Positions 43,417-52,229 of a stretch of 64,000 nt of DNA are shown here, piece after piece (within the stretch, counting starts at the first letter, position 1; each line of letters begins with the position of its first letter). Origin of the DNA: Aphodomonas sp964553125. GTDB taxonomy: Bacteria > Bacillota > Clostridia > Christensenellales > Aristaeellaceae. The stretch covers positions 8,593 through 72,592 of the forward strand of contig CAZKJW010000002.1 of assembly GCA_964553125.1 (NCBI GenBank). Reading direction: 5' to 3'. Made by a program: the position numbers and the translations under genes. The notes under the pieces are model-generated. The model saw only the letters and a list, made by a program, of their open reading frames with translations, had not been told where the DNA came from and searched no databases.

Positions 43417-43880
43417 GGCATAAAGCGCCGTTTTCCGGTGAGGGAGGAAAGCGCAATGCGATAAACGCGCGTCATGCCGAGCGCGATGCATGTTTTGCCG
43501 TCGAAGCCGGGATAGCCGCAATGCGCCATCAGCAGTTCAATGCCGTGCGCGGCTTCCTCGTCGCCGCAGATTTCAGCAGTTCCAAAGCCGATGACGCTTT
43601 CGTAGTCGGCGGTTATGCCGTTTCCGGCGCCGCGGTATCCATGCAAAAGGCTTGCCTCGACGCAGACGCGGCTGTCGCGCGCCAGCAGCTCGTGCTTCAT
43701 CCCTTCTGCAGCGCCGTGGAAGTATAGCGTTACGCGGCCGTCAAGCACCTCAAAGCCGAAAGAAACAGGCACGACGTACGAGCCGTTTTCGCCCGTCATG
43801 GCGATGTGCAGCGTGTCGCAGCGTTCAAGCAGCGAAACAATTTCGGAAAAATCCTTGATTTCGCGATCTGATTTGCGCAT
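43413..43880 (-). CDS. Pyridoxamine 5'-phosphate oxidase-like flavin-binding protein (NimA type)
   Basis: A 155-residue split-barrel protein: the start MRKSDREIKDFSEIVSLLER, YVVPVSFGFE and LYFHGAAEGMKHELL match the family of nitroimidazole-resistance NimA and related FMN or heme binders. The reaction is unknown. The start at 43880 overlaps no gene but lies 4 bases past the end of nfo, with GAGGCG as a weak binding site, so it is likely co-transcribed with nfo. Confidence 0.87.
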   Translation of the reverse strand: MRKSDREIKDFSEIVSLLERCDTLHIAMTGENGSYVVPVSFGFEVLDGRVTLYFHGAAEGMKHELLARDSRVCVEASLLHGYRGAGNGITADYESVIGFGTAEICGDEEAAHGIELLMAHCGYPGFDGKTCIALGMTRVYRIALSSLTGKRRFMP

Positions 43881-43884
43881 GGGA

Positions 43885-44721
43885 TTACGCCTCGTCAGAT
43901 TGATCGCGCAGGAGCGCGATTTCAGCGGCGTATCCTGCGTCGTCATTCGGGGTTTCCAGAATGAAAGGCAAATCGCGCAGGGCGGGATGCCGGATGATCC
44001 GGACGATTGCATCCAGCGGCATTTTGCCGTCGACAATTTTAGCATGGCGATCCTTGTGCGAGGAAAGGCCGAACATCGAGTTGTTGAGATGCACCGCTTT
44101 CAGCCGTGAAAGGCCGATTGTGGTATCGAACTTTGTGAGAACGCCGTCGAGGTCGTTTACGATGTCGTATCCGCCGTCGTAAACATGACAGGTATCAAGG
44201 CATACGCCCATGTGTTCGTCGAGCGTTACGCGATCCAGAATTTCCCGCAGCTCTTCAAACGTTGCGCCGATCTCGCTGCCTTTGCCCGCCATCGTTTCAA
44301 GCAGCACGGTCGTGTGCATGGCAGGGAAAAGGGATTCGTTGAGGATTTCGGCAGTTTTGGTGATGCCGGTTTCAACGCCCTGACCAACGTGGCTGCCTGG
44401 ATGAAAATTGTAGTACTGGCCGGGCGTATGCTCCATGCGCTGCAAATCGTCGGCAAACACGGTGCGGGCGAATTCGCGCACGTTTTCTTTTTCGGCGCAG
44501 GGGTTCAGCGTATAGGGCGCATGAGCGACGATCTTATCAATGCCGTGCTCGGCGCAGAAAGCGTGAAACGCGGCAATATCGGCTGCATCGATGGCCTTGG
44601 CCGAGCCGCCGCGCGGGTTGCGCGTAAAGAAGGCGAAGGTTGTAGCGTTCAGCGCAGCGGCGCGCTGCGCCATGGCGAGATAGCCGCCGGCGGAGGAGAT
44701 ATGGCTTCCGATTCTGAGCAT
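43885..44721 (-). CDS. nfo: Endonuclease IV
   Basis: A 278-residue zinc AP endonuclease. Metal-site segments are VAHAPYTLN, YNFHPGSHVGQG, VLLETMAGKGSE, CLDTCHVYDGGYD, VHLNNS, DRHAKIVDG and FILETPND. It cuts DNA 5' to abasic sites in base excision repair. ATG 44721 follows GAGGAA by about 9 bases; a GTG five codons upstream is less likely. Confidence 0.96.
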   Translation of the reverse strand: MLRIGSHISSAGGYLAMAQRAAALNATTFAFFTRNPRGGSAKAIDAADIAAFHAFCAEHGIDKIVAHAPYTLNPCAEKENVREFARTVFADDLQRMEHTPGQYYNFHPGSHVGQGVETGITKTAEILNESLFPAMHTTVLLETMAGKGSEIGATFEELREILDRVTLDEHMGVCLDTCHVYDGGYDIVNDLDGVLTKFDTTIGLSRLKAVHLNNSMFGLSSHKDRHAKIVDGKMPLDAIVRIIRHPALRDLPFILETPNDDAGYAAEIALLRDQSDEA

Positions 44722-44798
44722 GAATACATTCCTCACAGTGAAAGAAATTTCTGTATTGTCTGTTTATCCCGCTGCACATCCTTTGAAACGCGGATTTC

Positions 44799-44830
44799 TA
44801 AAAAGAGCGGACGAGCAGCCGCCCGTCCGC
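44799..44830 (-). terminator. Terminator of the pepT-MATE operon
   Basis: GCGGACG (44807-44813) pairs with CGTCCGC (44824-44830). On the minus strand the stem is followed by TCTTTTT. Confidence 0.85.
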
Positions 44831-44841
44831 AAAGAGAGCGA

Positions 44842-46053
44842 TTATTTCTTTCCTACGACGATCGCTTCGAGCACGTCCACCATTCGTTCAAGCGATTCTT
44901 CGGAGATATACTCATAAACGCCGTGGAAATTGCAGCCGCCGGTCGGCAGGTTGGGGCAGGGCATTCCCATGAAGCTGATCGTCGCGCCGTCGGTGCCGCC
45001 GCGGATGGGCGTATAGACGGGCGTTTCGCCGACGGCCAGCATTGCATCCCGCGCGCGCTCCACCACGTCCATGCGCTCTTTCAGCTTTTCAAGCATGTTG
45101 TAATAGCTGTCGCGCATGGTAAGGGTTACGGTTCCATCGCCGTATTTGTCGTTGAGATACGCGGTGATCTTTTCAAGGCGACGCTTCTTTTCTTCAAATT
45201 TTTTACGGTCATGATCGCGAACGATATAATCGCTGTCGGCGTGATCGACGCAGCCGGAGATTTCGCTCAGCATGAAGAAGCCTTCGTGTCCTTCTGTGTT
45301 CTCGGGCGTTTGACGCACGGGCAGCATGGAGTGGAATTCCATGGCGAGCGTGGCGGCGTTGAGCATTTTGTCTTTCGCGCTGCCGGGGTGAATGCTGAAA
45401 CCGCGGAAATGCACGTGCGCCGCCGCGGCGTTGAAATTCTCGAATTCAATTTCGCCCAGCGCGCCGCCGTCAACCGTGTAGCCGAAATCGGCTCCAAGCT
45501 GCTCGATGCTGAAATGCTTCGGGCCGCGGCCGATTTCCTCGTCCGGCGTAAAGCCGATGCAGAGCTTGCCGTGGCGGATCTCAGGATGCTGAAGGAACCG
45601 CTCGGCCAGCGTGAGAATTTCCGCGACGCCGGCTTTATCGTCCGCGCTGAGGAGCGTAGTGCCGTCCGTTACAAGCAGCGTATGGCCGATCTCGCGCTCC
45701 AGCGCGGGAAAATCGGCGGCGCGCAGAACGATCTGCTTTTCTTCGTTCAGCACGATGTCGCCGCCTTCGTAGCGCACGCGGCGCGCGTGAATCGGGCCGC
45801 CCGGAACCGCGTCGGACGTGTCAACATGCGCGATCAGGCCGACGGCGGGCATGGTTTCGTCCGTCGCAGGGATGCTGCCGTAAACGTAGCCGTTTTCGTC
45901 CATGCGCGCATCGGCGATGCCCATGGCAAGCATCTCGTCGGCAAGCTGCCGGGCGAGAACCTTCTGGTTCGGCGTGGAGGGGCAGGTTTCGCTGGACTCG
46001 TCGCTGGTCGTGTCCACCTGAATGTATCTGAGAAAACGTTCTGTGGCTGTCAT
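44842..46053 (-). CDS. pepT: Peptidase T (tripeptide aminopeptidase)
   Basis: A 403-residue M20B metallopeptidase. Motifs: LIAHVDTSDAVPGG, the bridging aspartate in SADDKAGVAEIL, GFTPDEEIGRGPKHF, and RGGTDGATISFMGMPCPN. It removes the N-terminal residue from tripeptides in the cytoplasm. The start at 46053 follows CGGAGG. It lies 43 bases downstream of the MATE gene and probably shares its transcript. Confidence 0.95.
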   Translation of the reverse strand: MTATERFLRYIQVDTTSDESSETCPSTPNQKVLARQLADEMLAMGIADARMDENGYVYGSIPATDETMPAVGLIAHVDTSDAVPGGPIHARRVRYEGGDIVLNEEKQIVLRAADFPALEREIGHTLLVTDGTTLLSADDKAGVAEILTLAERFLQHPEIRHGKLCIGFTPDEEIGRGPKHFSIEQLGADFGYTVDGGALGEIEFENFNAAAAHVHFRGFSIHPGSAKDKMLNAATLAMEFHSMLPVRQTPENTEGHEGFFMLSEISGCVDHADSDYIVRDHDRKKFEEKKRRLEKITAYLNDKYGDGTVTLTMRDSYYNMLEKLKERMDVVERARDAMLAVGETPVYTPIRGGTDGATISFMGMPCPNLPTGGCNFHGVYEYISEESLERMVDVLEAIVVGKK

Positions 46054-46096
46054 GATAAAACCTCCGTTTTTTGTGATAGAGTGGGGCTTTGCGTTT

Positions 46097-47458
46097 TTAT
46101 GAGGCGCTTTGCGCCGGATGCCGTTTCCCGAGAATGCTGCGCCTGTAACAGAGAAGCATCAGGATTGTGCAGACGATCCATCCGGCGGGGTAGCCGAACG
46201 CCGTCAGCGCAGGCGTGCTGTGAATGTGGGACATGATAAACAGGTATACCTGCCGGAAGGCGACGAACGAGCCGAGCATGATCAGCACGGGCGTGCGGAC
46301 GATGCCCGCGCCGCGCAGCGCGCCGGAATGAATCTGGTAGATAATCATGACGCAATAGAACGGCGACATCACGCGCACGAACTGCTCGCCGTAATACAGC
46401 ACTTCCGCTTCCTGCGTGAACAGCCGCAGAATCTGCTCGGCAAAAACGTTGAGGATGATAATCAGCGCTAACGTGATGGCGAAGGAAATGCGCATGGAGA
46501 CCTTCACACCGTCCTGCGCGCGCTTGAGCTTCTGCGCGCCGATATTCTGCCCGACATAGGTTGTGACGGCCATGGAGAGCGTATTGCAGGGCAGGGAGAC
46601 AAAGGAATCCGCCTTGTTGCAGGCGCTCCAGCCGGCCATGCAGGCGGAGCCGAACGCATTGATGTACGACTGAACGAAAACGTTGGAGAAGCAGGTCAGC
46701 ACTTGCTGCAGCGCCGTGGGGAAACCGATGCGGATGATGTTTTTCAGAATCGGCCAGTTGATAGCAAGATTGTGCGGGTTGAGGCGATAGGGCGCGTTTG
46801 TGTGAATGAGCACAAAGCACGTGAGGATGGCGGAAAGGTATTCCGCGAGGATCGTCGCGTAGGCGACGCCTTCCACGCCCATATGAAAGACGAGAACGAA
46901 CAGCAGATCGAACACGGTGTTGAACAGCGTGCAGAAGCACAGGAAATACAGCGGACGCTTGGAATCGCCGACGGCGCGCAAAATGCCCGAGGTCATGTTG
47001 TAAATGAGAAGCCCCGGCAGTCCGTAGAAATAGATGGTGAGATAGATGTGCGCCTGCGGGAAAACGTCCGCCGGCGTGCGCATGAAATGCAGCAGCGGAT
47101 CGACCAGAAGCACGCCGATAATAATGAACGCCGTGCTGGAAACGAGCGCGGCCAGCATGGTGGTGTGAACGGCGTCGTGCAGGTTTTTGTTGTCGTGCGC
47201 GCCGTAGTATTGCGCGATGACGACGGTTGCGCCAATGGATAGCCCGCTCATCATGCTAACGACCATGTTGACGATGCTGCCGGTCGAGCCGACGGCGGCG
47301 AGCGCCTGACTCCCGACAAAATTGCCCACAACGATTGAATCGACCGTGTTGTAAAGAAGCTGGAAAAGGTTTCCAATAAGCAACGGCAATGAAAAGCGGA
47401 TCAGCAGTCCGGCAATATTGCCTTCCGTCATGGTTGTGTTACGAACAGTTGAACGCAT
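46097..47458 (-). CDS. MATE-family efflux transporter
   Basis: A 453-residue protein with twelve membrane segments. The N-terminal LIRFSLPLLIGNLFQLLYN, DSIVVGNFVGSQALAAVG and the repeat in the second half (IIRIGFPTALQQVLTCFSN, AGWSACNKADSFVSLP) are typical. It exchanges cations for drugs or metabolites. ATG 47458 follows GGGAGGA by 7 bases; an upstream in-frame extension is rejected because it crosses the promoter. Confidence 0.92.
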   Translation of the reverse strand: MRSTVRNTTMTEGNIAGLLIRFSLPLLIGNLFQLLYNTVDSIVVGNFVGSQALAAVGSTGSIVNMVVSMMSGLSIGATVVIAQYYGAHDNKNLHDAVHTTMLAALVSSTAFIIIGVLLVDPLLHFMRTPADVFPQAHIYLTIYFYGLPGLLIYNMTSGILRAVGDSKRPLYFLCFCTLFNTVFDLLFVLVFHMGVEGVAYATILAEYLSAILTCFVLIHTNAPYRLNPHNLAINWPILKNIIRIGFPTALQQVLTCFSNVFVQSYINAFGSACMAGWSACNKADSFVSLPCNTLSMAVTTYVGQNIGAQKLKRAQDGVKVSMRISFAITLALIIILNVFAEQILRLFTQEAEVLYYGEQFVRVMSPFYCVMIIYQIHSGALRGAGIVRTPVLIMLGSFVAFRQVYLFIMSHIHSTPALTAFGYPAGWIVCTILMLLCYRRSILGKRHPAQSAS

Positions 47459-47477
47459 AAGCAAATCCTCCCAGTGC

Positions 47478-47506
47478 ATCGTAGCACTTTGCAGGGAAAC
47501 AGTCAA
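47478..47506 (-). promoter_or_regulatory. Promoter of the MATE-pepT operon
   Basis: On the minus strand TTGACT (47501-47506) and TACGAT (47478-47483) are 17 bp apart, 20 bases before the start codon. Confidence 0.7.
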
Positions 47507-47590
47507 TTCGGATGCGGCATTTTCTTTTTCACAGCTGCGGGACGGTTATATTGCGCGCCTGCGCGCACAATAAAACGGGAGGTGAACGCA

Positions 47591-47752
47591 ATGAAAAAGA
47601 AACGCAAGCGGAGCGACGACCCGTTTTATAACCTCGAAAAAGCGGCGTCGGCGACGGAGTGTACAGGGCTGAAAATCGTGCCGCCGCAGACGGCGCAGGA
47701 GGACGAGGAGCTCTCTGCGCTTTACGCGATTCACGATACGGCGGACAAGTAG
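47591..47752 (+). CDS. Conserved-looking 53-residue hypothetical protein
   Basis: A small, charged protein with a basic start (MKKKRKRSDDPFYNLEKAAS) and an acidic second half (QTAQEDEELSALYAI). GGGAGGTG lies 7 bases before the ATG and a strong hairpin follows, so it looks like a real independent gene rather than a chance frame. No family or function is recognised, and there are no membrane segments. Confidence 0.6.
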   Translation: MKKKRKRSDDPFYNLEKAASATECTGLKIVPPQTAQEDEELSALYAIHDTADK

Positions 47753-47761
47753 CTGCGAAAC

Positions 47762-47794
47762 GCCGCCCGGCGGAATCGGGATTCGCCGGGCGGC
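47762..47794. terminator. Hairpin between convergent genes
   Basis: GCCGCCCGGCG (47762-47772) pairs with CGCCGGGCGGC (47784-47794). The stem is very stable but lacks a T-run directly after it on either strand, so terminator activity is likely but not classical. Confidence 0.55.
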
Positions 47795-47801
47795 ACGCGT
47801 G

Positions 47802-49049
47802 TTACGGTTCTTTTTTGAAATTGCACAGCGTAGGCGCTCCGTCCTGCGAAACGACGACGCGTTCGATTTCGGCGTAGTTGCTTGTTTCCGTCGGCATTTT
47901 GCGATGGGAGAGCTTATTCTCCACAAACTGCTTGCACAGCTGGAAGATCAGGCCGAACGTCGGCACAGCCACGAGCATTCCGATGAAGCCGAAAAGCCCG
48001 CCGCCGACAAGAATGGAGAAAAGCACGCCGAAGGGGGAAACGCCGGTTTTGTCGCCAAGAATGCGCGGGCCGATGAAATTGCCGTCCAGCTGCTGCAGGA
48101 GCAGGATGAAGATGGCGAAAATCAGGCTCTTGAGCGGATCGATCATCAGAATGAGCAGGATGCTCGGCGCGGCGCCGATGATCGGCCCGAAGTAGGGGAT
48201 GATGTTGGTGATGCCCACAACGACGCTGACCAGCACGACGAAGGGCAGATTGAGAATGGTCATGCCAATGAAGCAGAGAAGGCCGATGATTGCGGAATCG
48301 AGAATTTTTCCAATGAGGAACCCGCGGAACATGCGGTTCGCTTCACGAACGACATCAAGGAAACGGTTTGCACGCTCGGGCTTGAGGAGCGCAAACACGC
48401 ATTTCTTGGAAAGCGCAAGCATACGCCGCTTGGCAGAGAGCAAATAAATAGAAACGATTACGCCGAGAATGAAGTTATAAAGCGTGCGGCCGACCAGCAC
48501 GACGCCGTTGGTCACGCCGGAAAGCAGCGTCATAAAATCGTCCTGAAGGAAGGATGTGATCCACGCGCTGACCTGCTTGATGGCGGAATCGACGTACACG
48601 CGCACCACCTCGTCGGTTTCGGCGAGATAGGGGGTCAGCCACGCCTCAAAGCCGCGGGAGTATTCGCCGATGTTGTTGACGAGCATACCGATGCTGTCGA
48701 TCAGCTGCGGCAGAAGAATGCGCACAAGGAAAACGATCAGCGCGAGAAGAAAGACTTCGGAAAGCAGAACGCCCAGCACGTGCGCGCTTTTTTTTCTTAC
48801 TCGCCCGGCGCGTTCAGTCTTTGCGGGAATGCGCATGATCAGCGCTTCGATCTGCTGCATGAGCGGGTTGAGCAGATAGGTGATTACAAGCCCCCAGCTG
48901 ACGGGAGCCAGCACGCCGAGAATCTTGCGCAGTAGCGCGCCGACTACGCTGAGCCGATCGAGAAAGAAATAAAAAAGAATGGAACAGGCAATCACCAGAA
49001 AAATTGTTATGCCCCAGTTCAGCGAATTCTTGATTCGTTCACGAAACAT
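47802..49049 (-). CDS. PerM / AI-2E-family permease, paralogue 1
   Basis: A 415-residue protein with about eight membrane segments: two at the N-terminus, a soluble-looking insertion (about residues 130-200), then the conserved IIPYFGPIIGAAPSILL and GPRILGDKTGVSPFGVLFSI of the family once named AI-2 exporters. Substrates are mostly unknown. The ATG at 49049 lies 6 bases after GGAGGA; the ATG two codons upstream directly abuts that site. A close paralogue lies at 56370-57635. Confidence 0.88.
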   Translation of the reverse strand: MFRERIKNSLNWGITIFLVIACSILFYFFLDRLSVVGALLRKILGVLAPVSWGLVITYLLNPLMQQIEALIMRIPAKTERAGRVRKKSAHVLGVLLSEVFLLALIVFLVRILLPQLIDSIGMLVNNIGEYSRGFEAWLTPYLAETDEVVRVYVDSAIKQVSAWITSFLQDDFMTLLSGVTNGVVLVGRTLYNFILGVIVSIYLLSAKRRMLALSKKCVFALLKPERANRFLDVVREANRMFRGFLIGKILDSAIIGLLCFIGMTILNLPFVVLVSVVVGITNIIPYFGPIIGAAPSILLILMIDPLKSLIFAIFILLLQQLDGNFIGPRILGDKTGVSPFGVLFSILVGGGLFGFIGMLVAVPTFGLIFQLCKQFVENKLSHRKMPTETSNYAEIERVVVSQDGAPTLCNFKKEP

Positions 49050-49311
49050 CGCCATTCCTCCAATTTTAAGAAACAATATATAACAGTATATCATACTCGG
49101 CGACGGTTGTGGGAAGATTACGGAAATTTTATGCTTTTTTCACCATTTGCAATATGACCGCCGCTACGGATGAGAATGGAATGTCCGCGATTTGCGGATT
49201 ATTGCTTAAATACGTCCGCGAATAGCGGAGGAAATCTGTATAAGTTCCATAAATGCGCGCAAAATTGAAGCGCGTTTATAGGGGAAAACGCCGTCAACGA
49301 AAAAACAGAGG
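49050..49311. other. Intergenic region with two tandem inverted repeats
   Basis: No gene is seen. TCCGCGATTTGCGGA (49184-49198) and TCCGCGAATAGCGGA (49215-49229) are two palindromes with TCCGC/GCGGA arms, starting 31 bp apart, about three helical turns. They lie upstream of the promoter of the ABC importer and look like operator sites. The 5' part (49050-49110) is AT-rich and probably holds the minus-strand promoter of the PerM gene. Confidence 0.6.
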
Positions 49312-49339
49312 TTGATTTTTTATCTGAAAATGCTATAAT
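49312..49339 (+). promoter_or_regulatory. Promoter of the iron-type ABC importer operon
   Basis: TTGATT (49312-49317) and TATAAT (49334-49339) are 16 bp apart, 35 bases before the first gene. Confidence 0.7.
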
Positions 49340-49374
49340 AATCATGAAGTAAAGATACGGACACGGAGGCAGCT

Positions 49375-50493
49375 ATGAGCGTAGGCATCACGATCAAGGA
49401 CGCGGTGAAGCGTTACGGTAACAATACGATCATTCCCAAGTTAAATCTGACCATCAAAAATGGCGAGCTGTTTACGCTTCTGGGGCCTTCCGGATGCGGC
49501 AAGACGACTCTGCTGCGCATGATTGCCGGCTTCAACTCCATTGAGGGCGGCGATTTCTTCTTCGACAGCAAGCGCATCAACGACATCGATCCCGGCAAGC
49601 GCAACATCGGCATGGTTTTCCAGAACTACGCCATTTTCCCGCACCTGAGCGTGCGCAAGAACGTTGAGTTCGGCCTGAAAAACCGTCACATGCCGAAGGA
49701 TCAGATTGCCAAGGGAACCGATGAGTTCCTCAAGCTGGTGAAGATCGACGACTACGCCGATCGTATGCCCGACCGTCTTTCCGGCGGCCAGCAGCAGCGC
49801 GTTGCGCTCGCGCGCGCGCTCGTCATTCGCCCCGACGTGCTTTTGATGGACGAACCGCTTTCCAACCTTGACGCGAAGCTGCGCGTTGAGATGCGCACGG
49901 TCATCAAGGCCATTCAGCACGACGTCGGCATCACGACCGTGTATGTTACGCACGACCAGGAAGAAGCAATGGCGATTTCTGACCGCATTGCGGTCATGAA
50001 TCTCGGCGTCATCCAGCATATCGGCGTGCCGAAGGATATCTATCAGCGTCCCGCCAATCTGTTTGTCGCCACGTTCATCGGCAAGTCGAACGTGCTGCAT
50101 GGCAAGCTGAAAATGGAGAACGGCGAGCCGCATGTTGTGTTCGCCAACGGCTATGACGTGCTTGAGAACAAGATCCGCGAGGATTGCCGCGGGGATCGCG
50201 ATGTGATCATTTCCGTTCGCCCGGAAGAGCTGCTGATCGCGCCCAAGGGTTCCACGGAAGGCATCCGCGCGACGATCACGGACAGCGTTTTCCTCGGTCT
50301 GAACACGCATTATTTCCTGACGCTCGAAACCGGCGAATCGGCCGAGGTCATTCAGGAATCGCAGATCGACTCCATTCTGCCCAAGGGTGCTGAGATTCGC
50401 GTGACGGTGAACACGGAGAAGTTCAACGTATTCGACGCCAAAACGGAAGCGAGCATCATGAAGGGCGTTCATAACGAACTGGAGGTGCTGTAA
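49375..50493 (+). CDS. ABC importer ATPase (ferric iron / FbpC-like)
   Basis: A 372-residue ATPase. The ABC core shows GPSGCGKTTLLRMIAGF, the signature LSGGQQQRVALARAL, Walker B VLLMDEPLSNLD and THDQEEAMAISDR. A C-terminal TOBE-like regulatory domain follows (RPEELLIAPKGS). It belongs to the spermidine/iron/sulfate (CUT1-like) group; with the two-domain permease and the binding protein downstream it matches Fbp-type iron importers. Substrate is inferred. Shine-Dalgarno CGGAGG. Confidence 0.88.
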   Translation: MSVGITIKDAVKRYGNNTIIPKLNLTIKNGELFTLLGPSGCGKTTLLRMIAGFNSIEGGDFFFDSKRINDIDPGKRNIGMVFQNYAIFPHLSVRKNVEFGLKNRHMPKDQIAKGTDEFLKLVKIDDYADRMPDRLSGGQQQRVALARALVIRPDVLLMDEPLSNLDAKLRVEMRTVIKAIQHDVGITTVYVTHDQEEAMAISDRIAVMNLGVIQHIGVPKDIYQRPANLFVATFIGKSNVLHGKLKMENGEPHVVFANGYDVLENKIREDCRGDRDVIISVRPEELLIAPKGSTEGIRATITDSVFLGLNTHYFLTLETGESAEVIQESQIDSILPKGAEIRVTVNTEKFNVFDAKTEASIMKGVHNELEVL

Positions 50494-52148
50494 TGTCGCA
50501 TACCAAGCAGCGCAGGGAGATATGGAATTGGATTTCCATCGCCCTTTTGCTCCTGTTCCTTGTCTTCTTCATCTATCCGTGCATCCGGCTTCTGTGGAAC
50601 GCCTTCTACACTGAGGCGGACGGCTTCACCGTGAAGTCGTTCGTGAAGTTCTTCAAGAAGAGCTACTACTACTCGACGATTCTCAACAGCTTTAAGGTAT
50701 CTCTGGCCGTTATGGCAATTTCGCTTCTGCTCGGCGTGCCTTTCAGCTATTTCTTCACATTCTATAACCTCAAGGGGCGTAAGGTGATTTTCGTTCTGGC
50801 GCTTCTGTGCACGATGAGCGCTCCGTTCATCGGCGCGTACAGCTGGATCATGCTGCTGGGCCGCAGCGGCATCATCACCAAGGCGCTTGCGTCAATCGGC
50901 ATCAAGATCGGTTCCATCTACGGCTTCAGCGGTATTCTGCTGGTGCAGGCGTTCAAGCTGTTCCCGCTGGTCATGATTTACATGAACGGCGCGTTCCAGG
51001 ACATTGACGCGACGCTTCTGGAAGCGTCCGCCAACCTCGGCTGCACGGGCGTGAAGCGCTTCTTTAAGATCAATATGTCGCTGACGATGCCCACGGTGCT
51101 TGCGGCGGCGCTGATCGTCTTCATGCGCGCATTCGCTGATTTCGGAACGCCGGCGATCATCGGCGAAGGCTACAAGACCTTCCCGGTTCTGATTTACGAT
51201 TCGTTCCTGAATGAAGTCGGCGTTGACTACAACTTCGCGTCGGCTGTCAGCGTGCTGGCGATGATTCTCACCGCGCTGGTGTTCCTGCTCCAGAAATTTG
51301 CGACCAGCCGCTTCAAGTTCACCATCAACTCGCTGCATCCTATCGAGAAGAAGGATCCCAAGGGCTTCGGCGGATTCATGATGCACTTCTTCTGCTATGG
51401 CCTGCTGCTGGTTGCGATGCTGCCGCAGTTCTATATCGTGGTTGACTCCTTCCGCGATTACAAGGGACAGGTTGCGCAGTCCACCTATTCGCTTTCCAAC
51501 TATCAGAACGCCATCCGCAAGCTGCTTGGCCGTTCCATCAAGAACACGATGGTCATCAGCACGCTGGCGCTGGTCGTCATCGTGATCGTTGCGGTGCTGA
51601 TCGCCTATCTGGTCGTTCGCCGCGCGAACACGCTGAACCACACCATCGATACGATTTCCATGCTGCCCTACATCATGCCGGGCGCGGTTATCGGTATTTC
51701 GCTTATCCTTGCCTTTAACAACAAGTATGTCAGCCTGACCGGCACGACCGCCATTATGGTGATTGCGCTTGCAATACGAAGGATGCCATACACAAGCCGA
51801 TCGGCGACGGCGACAATGATGCAGATACCAATCAGCACGGAAGAAGCCGCCATCAGCCTTGGCGCTTCCAAGCTGAAAACGTTTGTGGGCATCACCGTTC
51901 CGCAGATGGCAAGCGGCATCATTTCCGGTGCGATTCTCAGCTTTGTTTCGATTATCACTGAGGTTTCGTCGGGTGTGTTCCTGTACAACAACCGCACCAT
52001 TACGCTGACGCTGAGCACGTACACCAACATCAACCTTGGCTCCTACGGCACGGCTTCCGCGTTTGCGACGGTTACCATGCTCGTTACGATTCTCTGCCTT
52101 GTGCTGTATCTGGTCTTTACACGCGGCTCCGAACGCTGGAGCGTGTGA
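50493..52148 (+). CDS. ABC importer permease with two fused membrane domains (FbpB-like)
   Basis: A 551-residue permease with about twelve membrane segments. Two binding-protein-dependent transport domains lie in tandem, each with an EAA-like loop (EASANLGCTGVKRFFKINMS near residue 175 and EEAAISLGASKLKTFVGITV near residue 450). One fused permease subunit is the rule in Fbp-type iron importers. Its ATG overlaps the last base of the ATPase stop (TAATG). Confidence 0.9.
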   Translation: MSHTKQRREIWNWISIALLLLFLVFFIYPCIRLLWNAFYTEADGFTVKSFVKFFKKSYYYSTILNSFKVSLAVMAISLLLGVPFSYFFTFYNLKGRKVIFVLALLCTMSAPFIGAYSWIMLLGRSGIITKALASIGIKIGSIYGFSGILLVQAFKLFPLVMIYMNGAFQDIDATLLEASANLGCTGVKRFFKINMSLTMPTVLAAALIVFMRAFADFGTPAIIGEGYKTFPVLIYDSFLNEVGVDYNFASAVSVLAMILTALVFLLQKFATSRFKFTINSLHPIEKKDPKGFGGFMMHFFCYGLLLVAMLPQFYIVVDSFRDYKGQVAQSTYSLSNYQNAIRKLLGRSIKNTMVISTLALVVIVIVAVLIAYLVVRRANTLNHTIDTISMLPYIMPGAVIGISLILAFNNKYVSLTGTTAIMVIALAIRRMPYTSRSATATMMQIPISTEEAAISLGASKLKTFVGITVPQMASGIISGAILSFVSIITEVSSGVFLYNNRTITLTLSTYTNINLGSYGTASAFATVTMLVTILCLVLYLVFTRGSERWSV

Positions 52149-52152
52149 TTTG

Positions 52153-52165
52153 GGCGCAAAGCGCC
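52153..52165 (+). other. Short hairpin between permease and binding-protein genes
   Basis: GGCGC-AAA-GCGCC with AAAAC after it lies in the 81-base spacer ahead of the binding-protein gene. Such hairpins often protect or separate transcript ends and raise binding-protein output. It is also one copy of a recurring palindrome in this window. Confidence 0.45.
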
Positions 52166-52229
52166 AAAACAGTATATGAAGCCGTACGCGGCTTTGTATA
52201 AATAATCTTTAGTAGGAGAGGAAAGAAAA

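Noticed and set aside
49084..49099. CAGTATA/ATACT dyad upstream of PerM paralogue 1 as the same operator as at 57666-57684.
   Set aside because: Half-sites look alike but the centre spacing differs (3 versus 5 bases between CAGTAT arms) and one arm is imperfect, so shared regulation is not supported.
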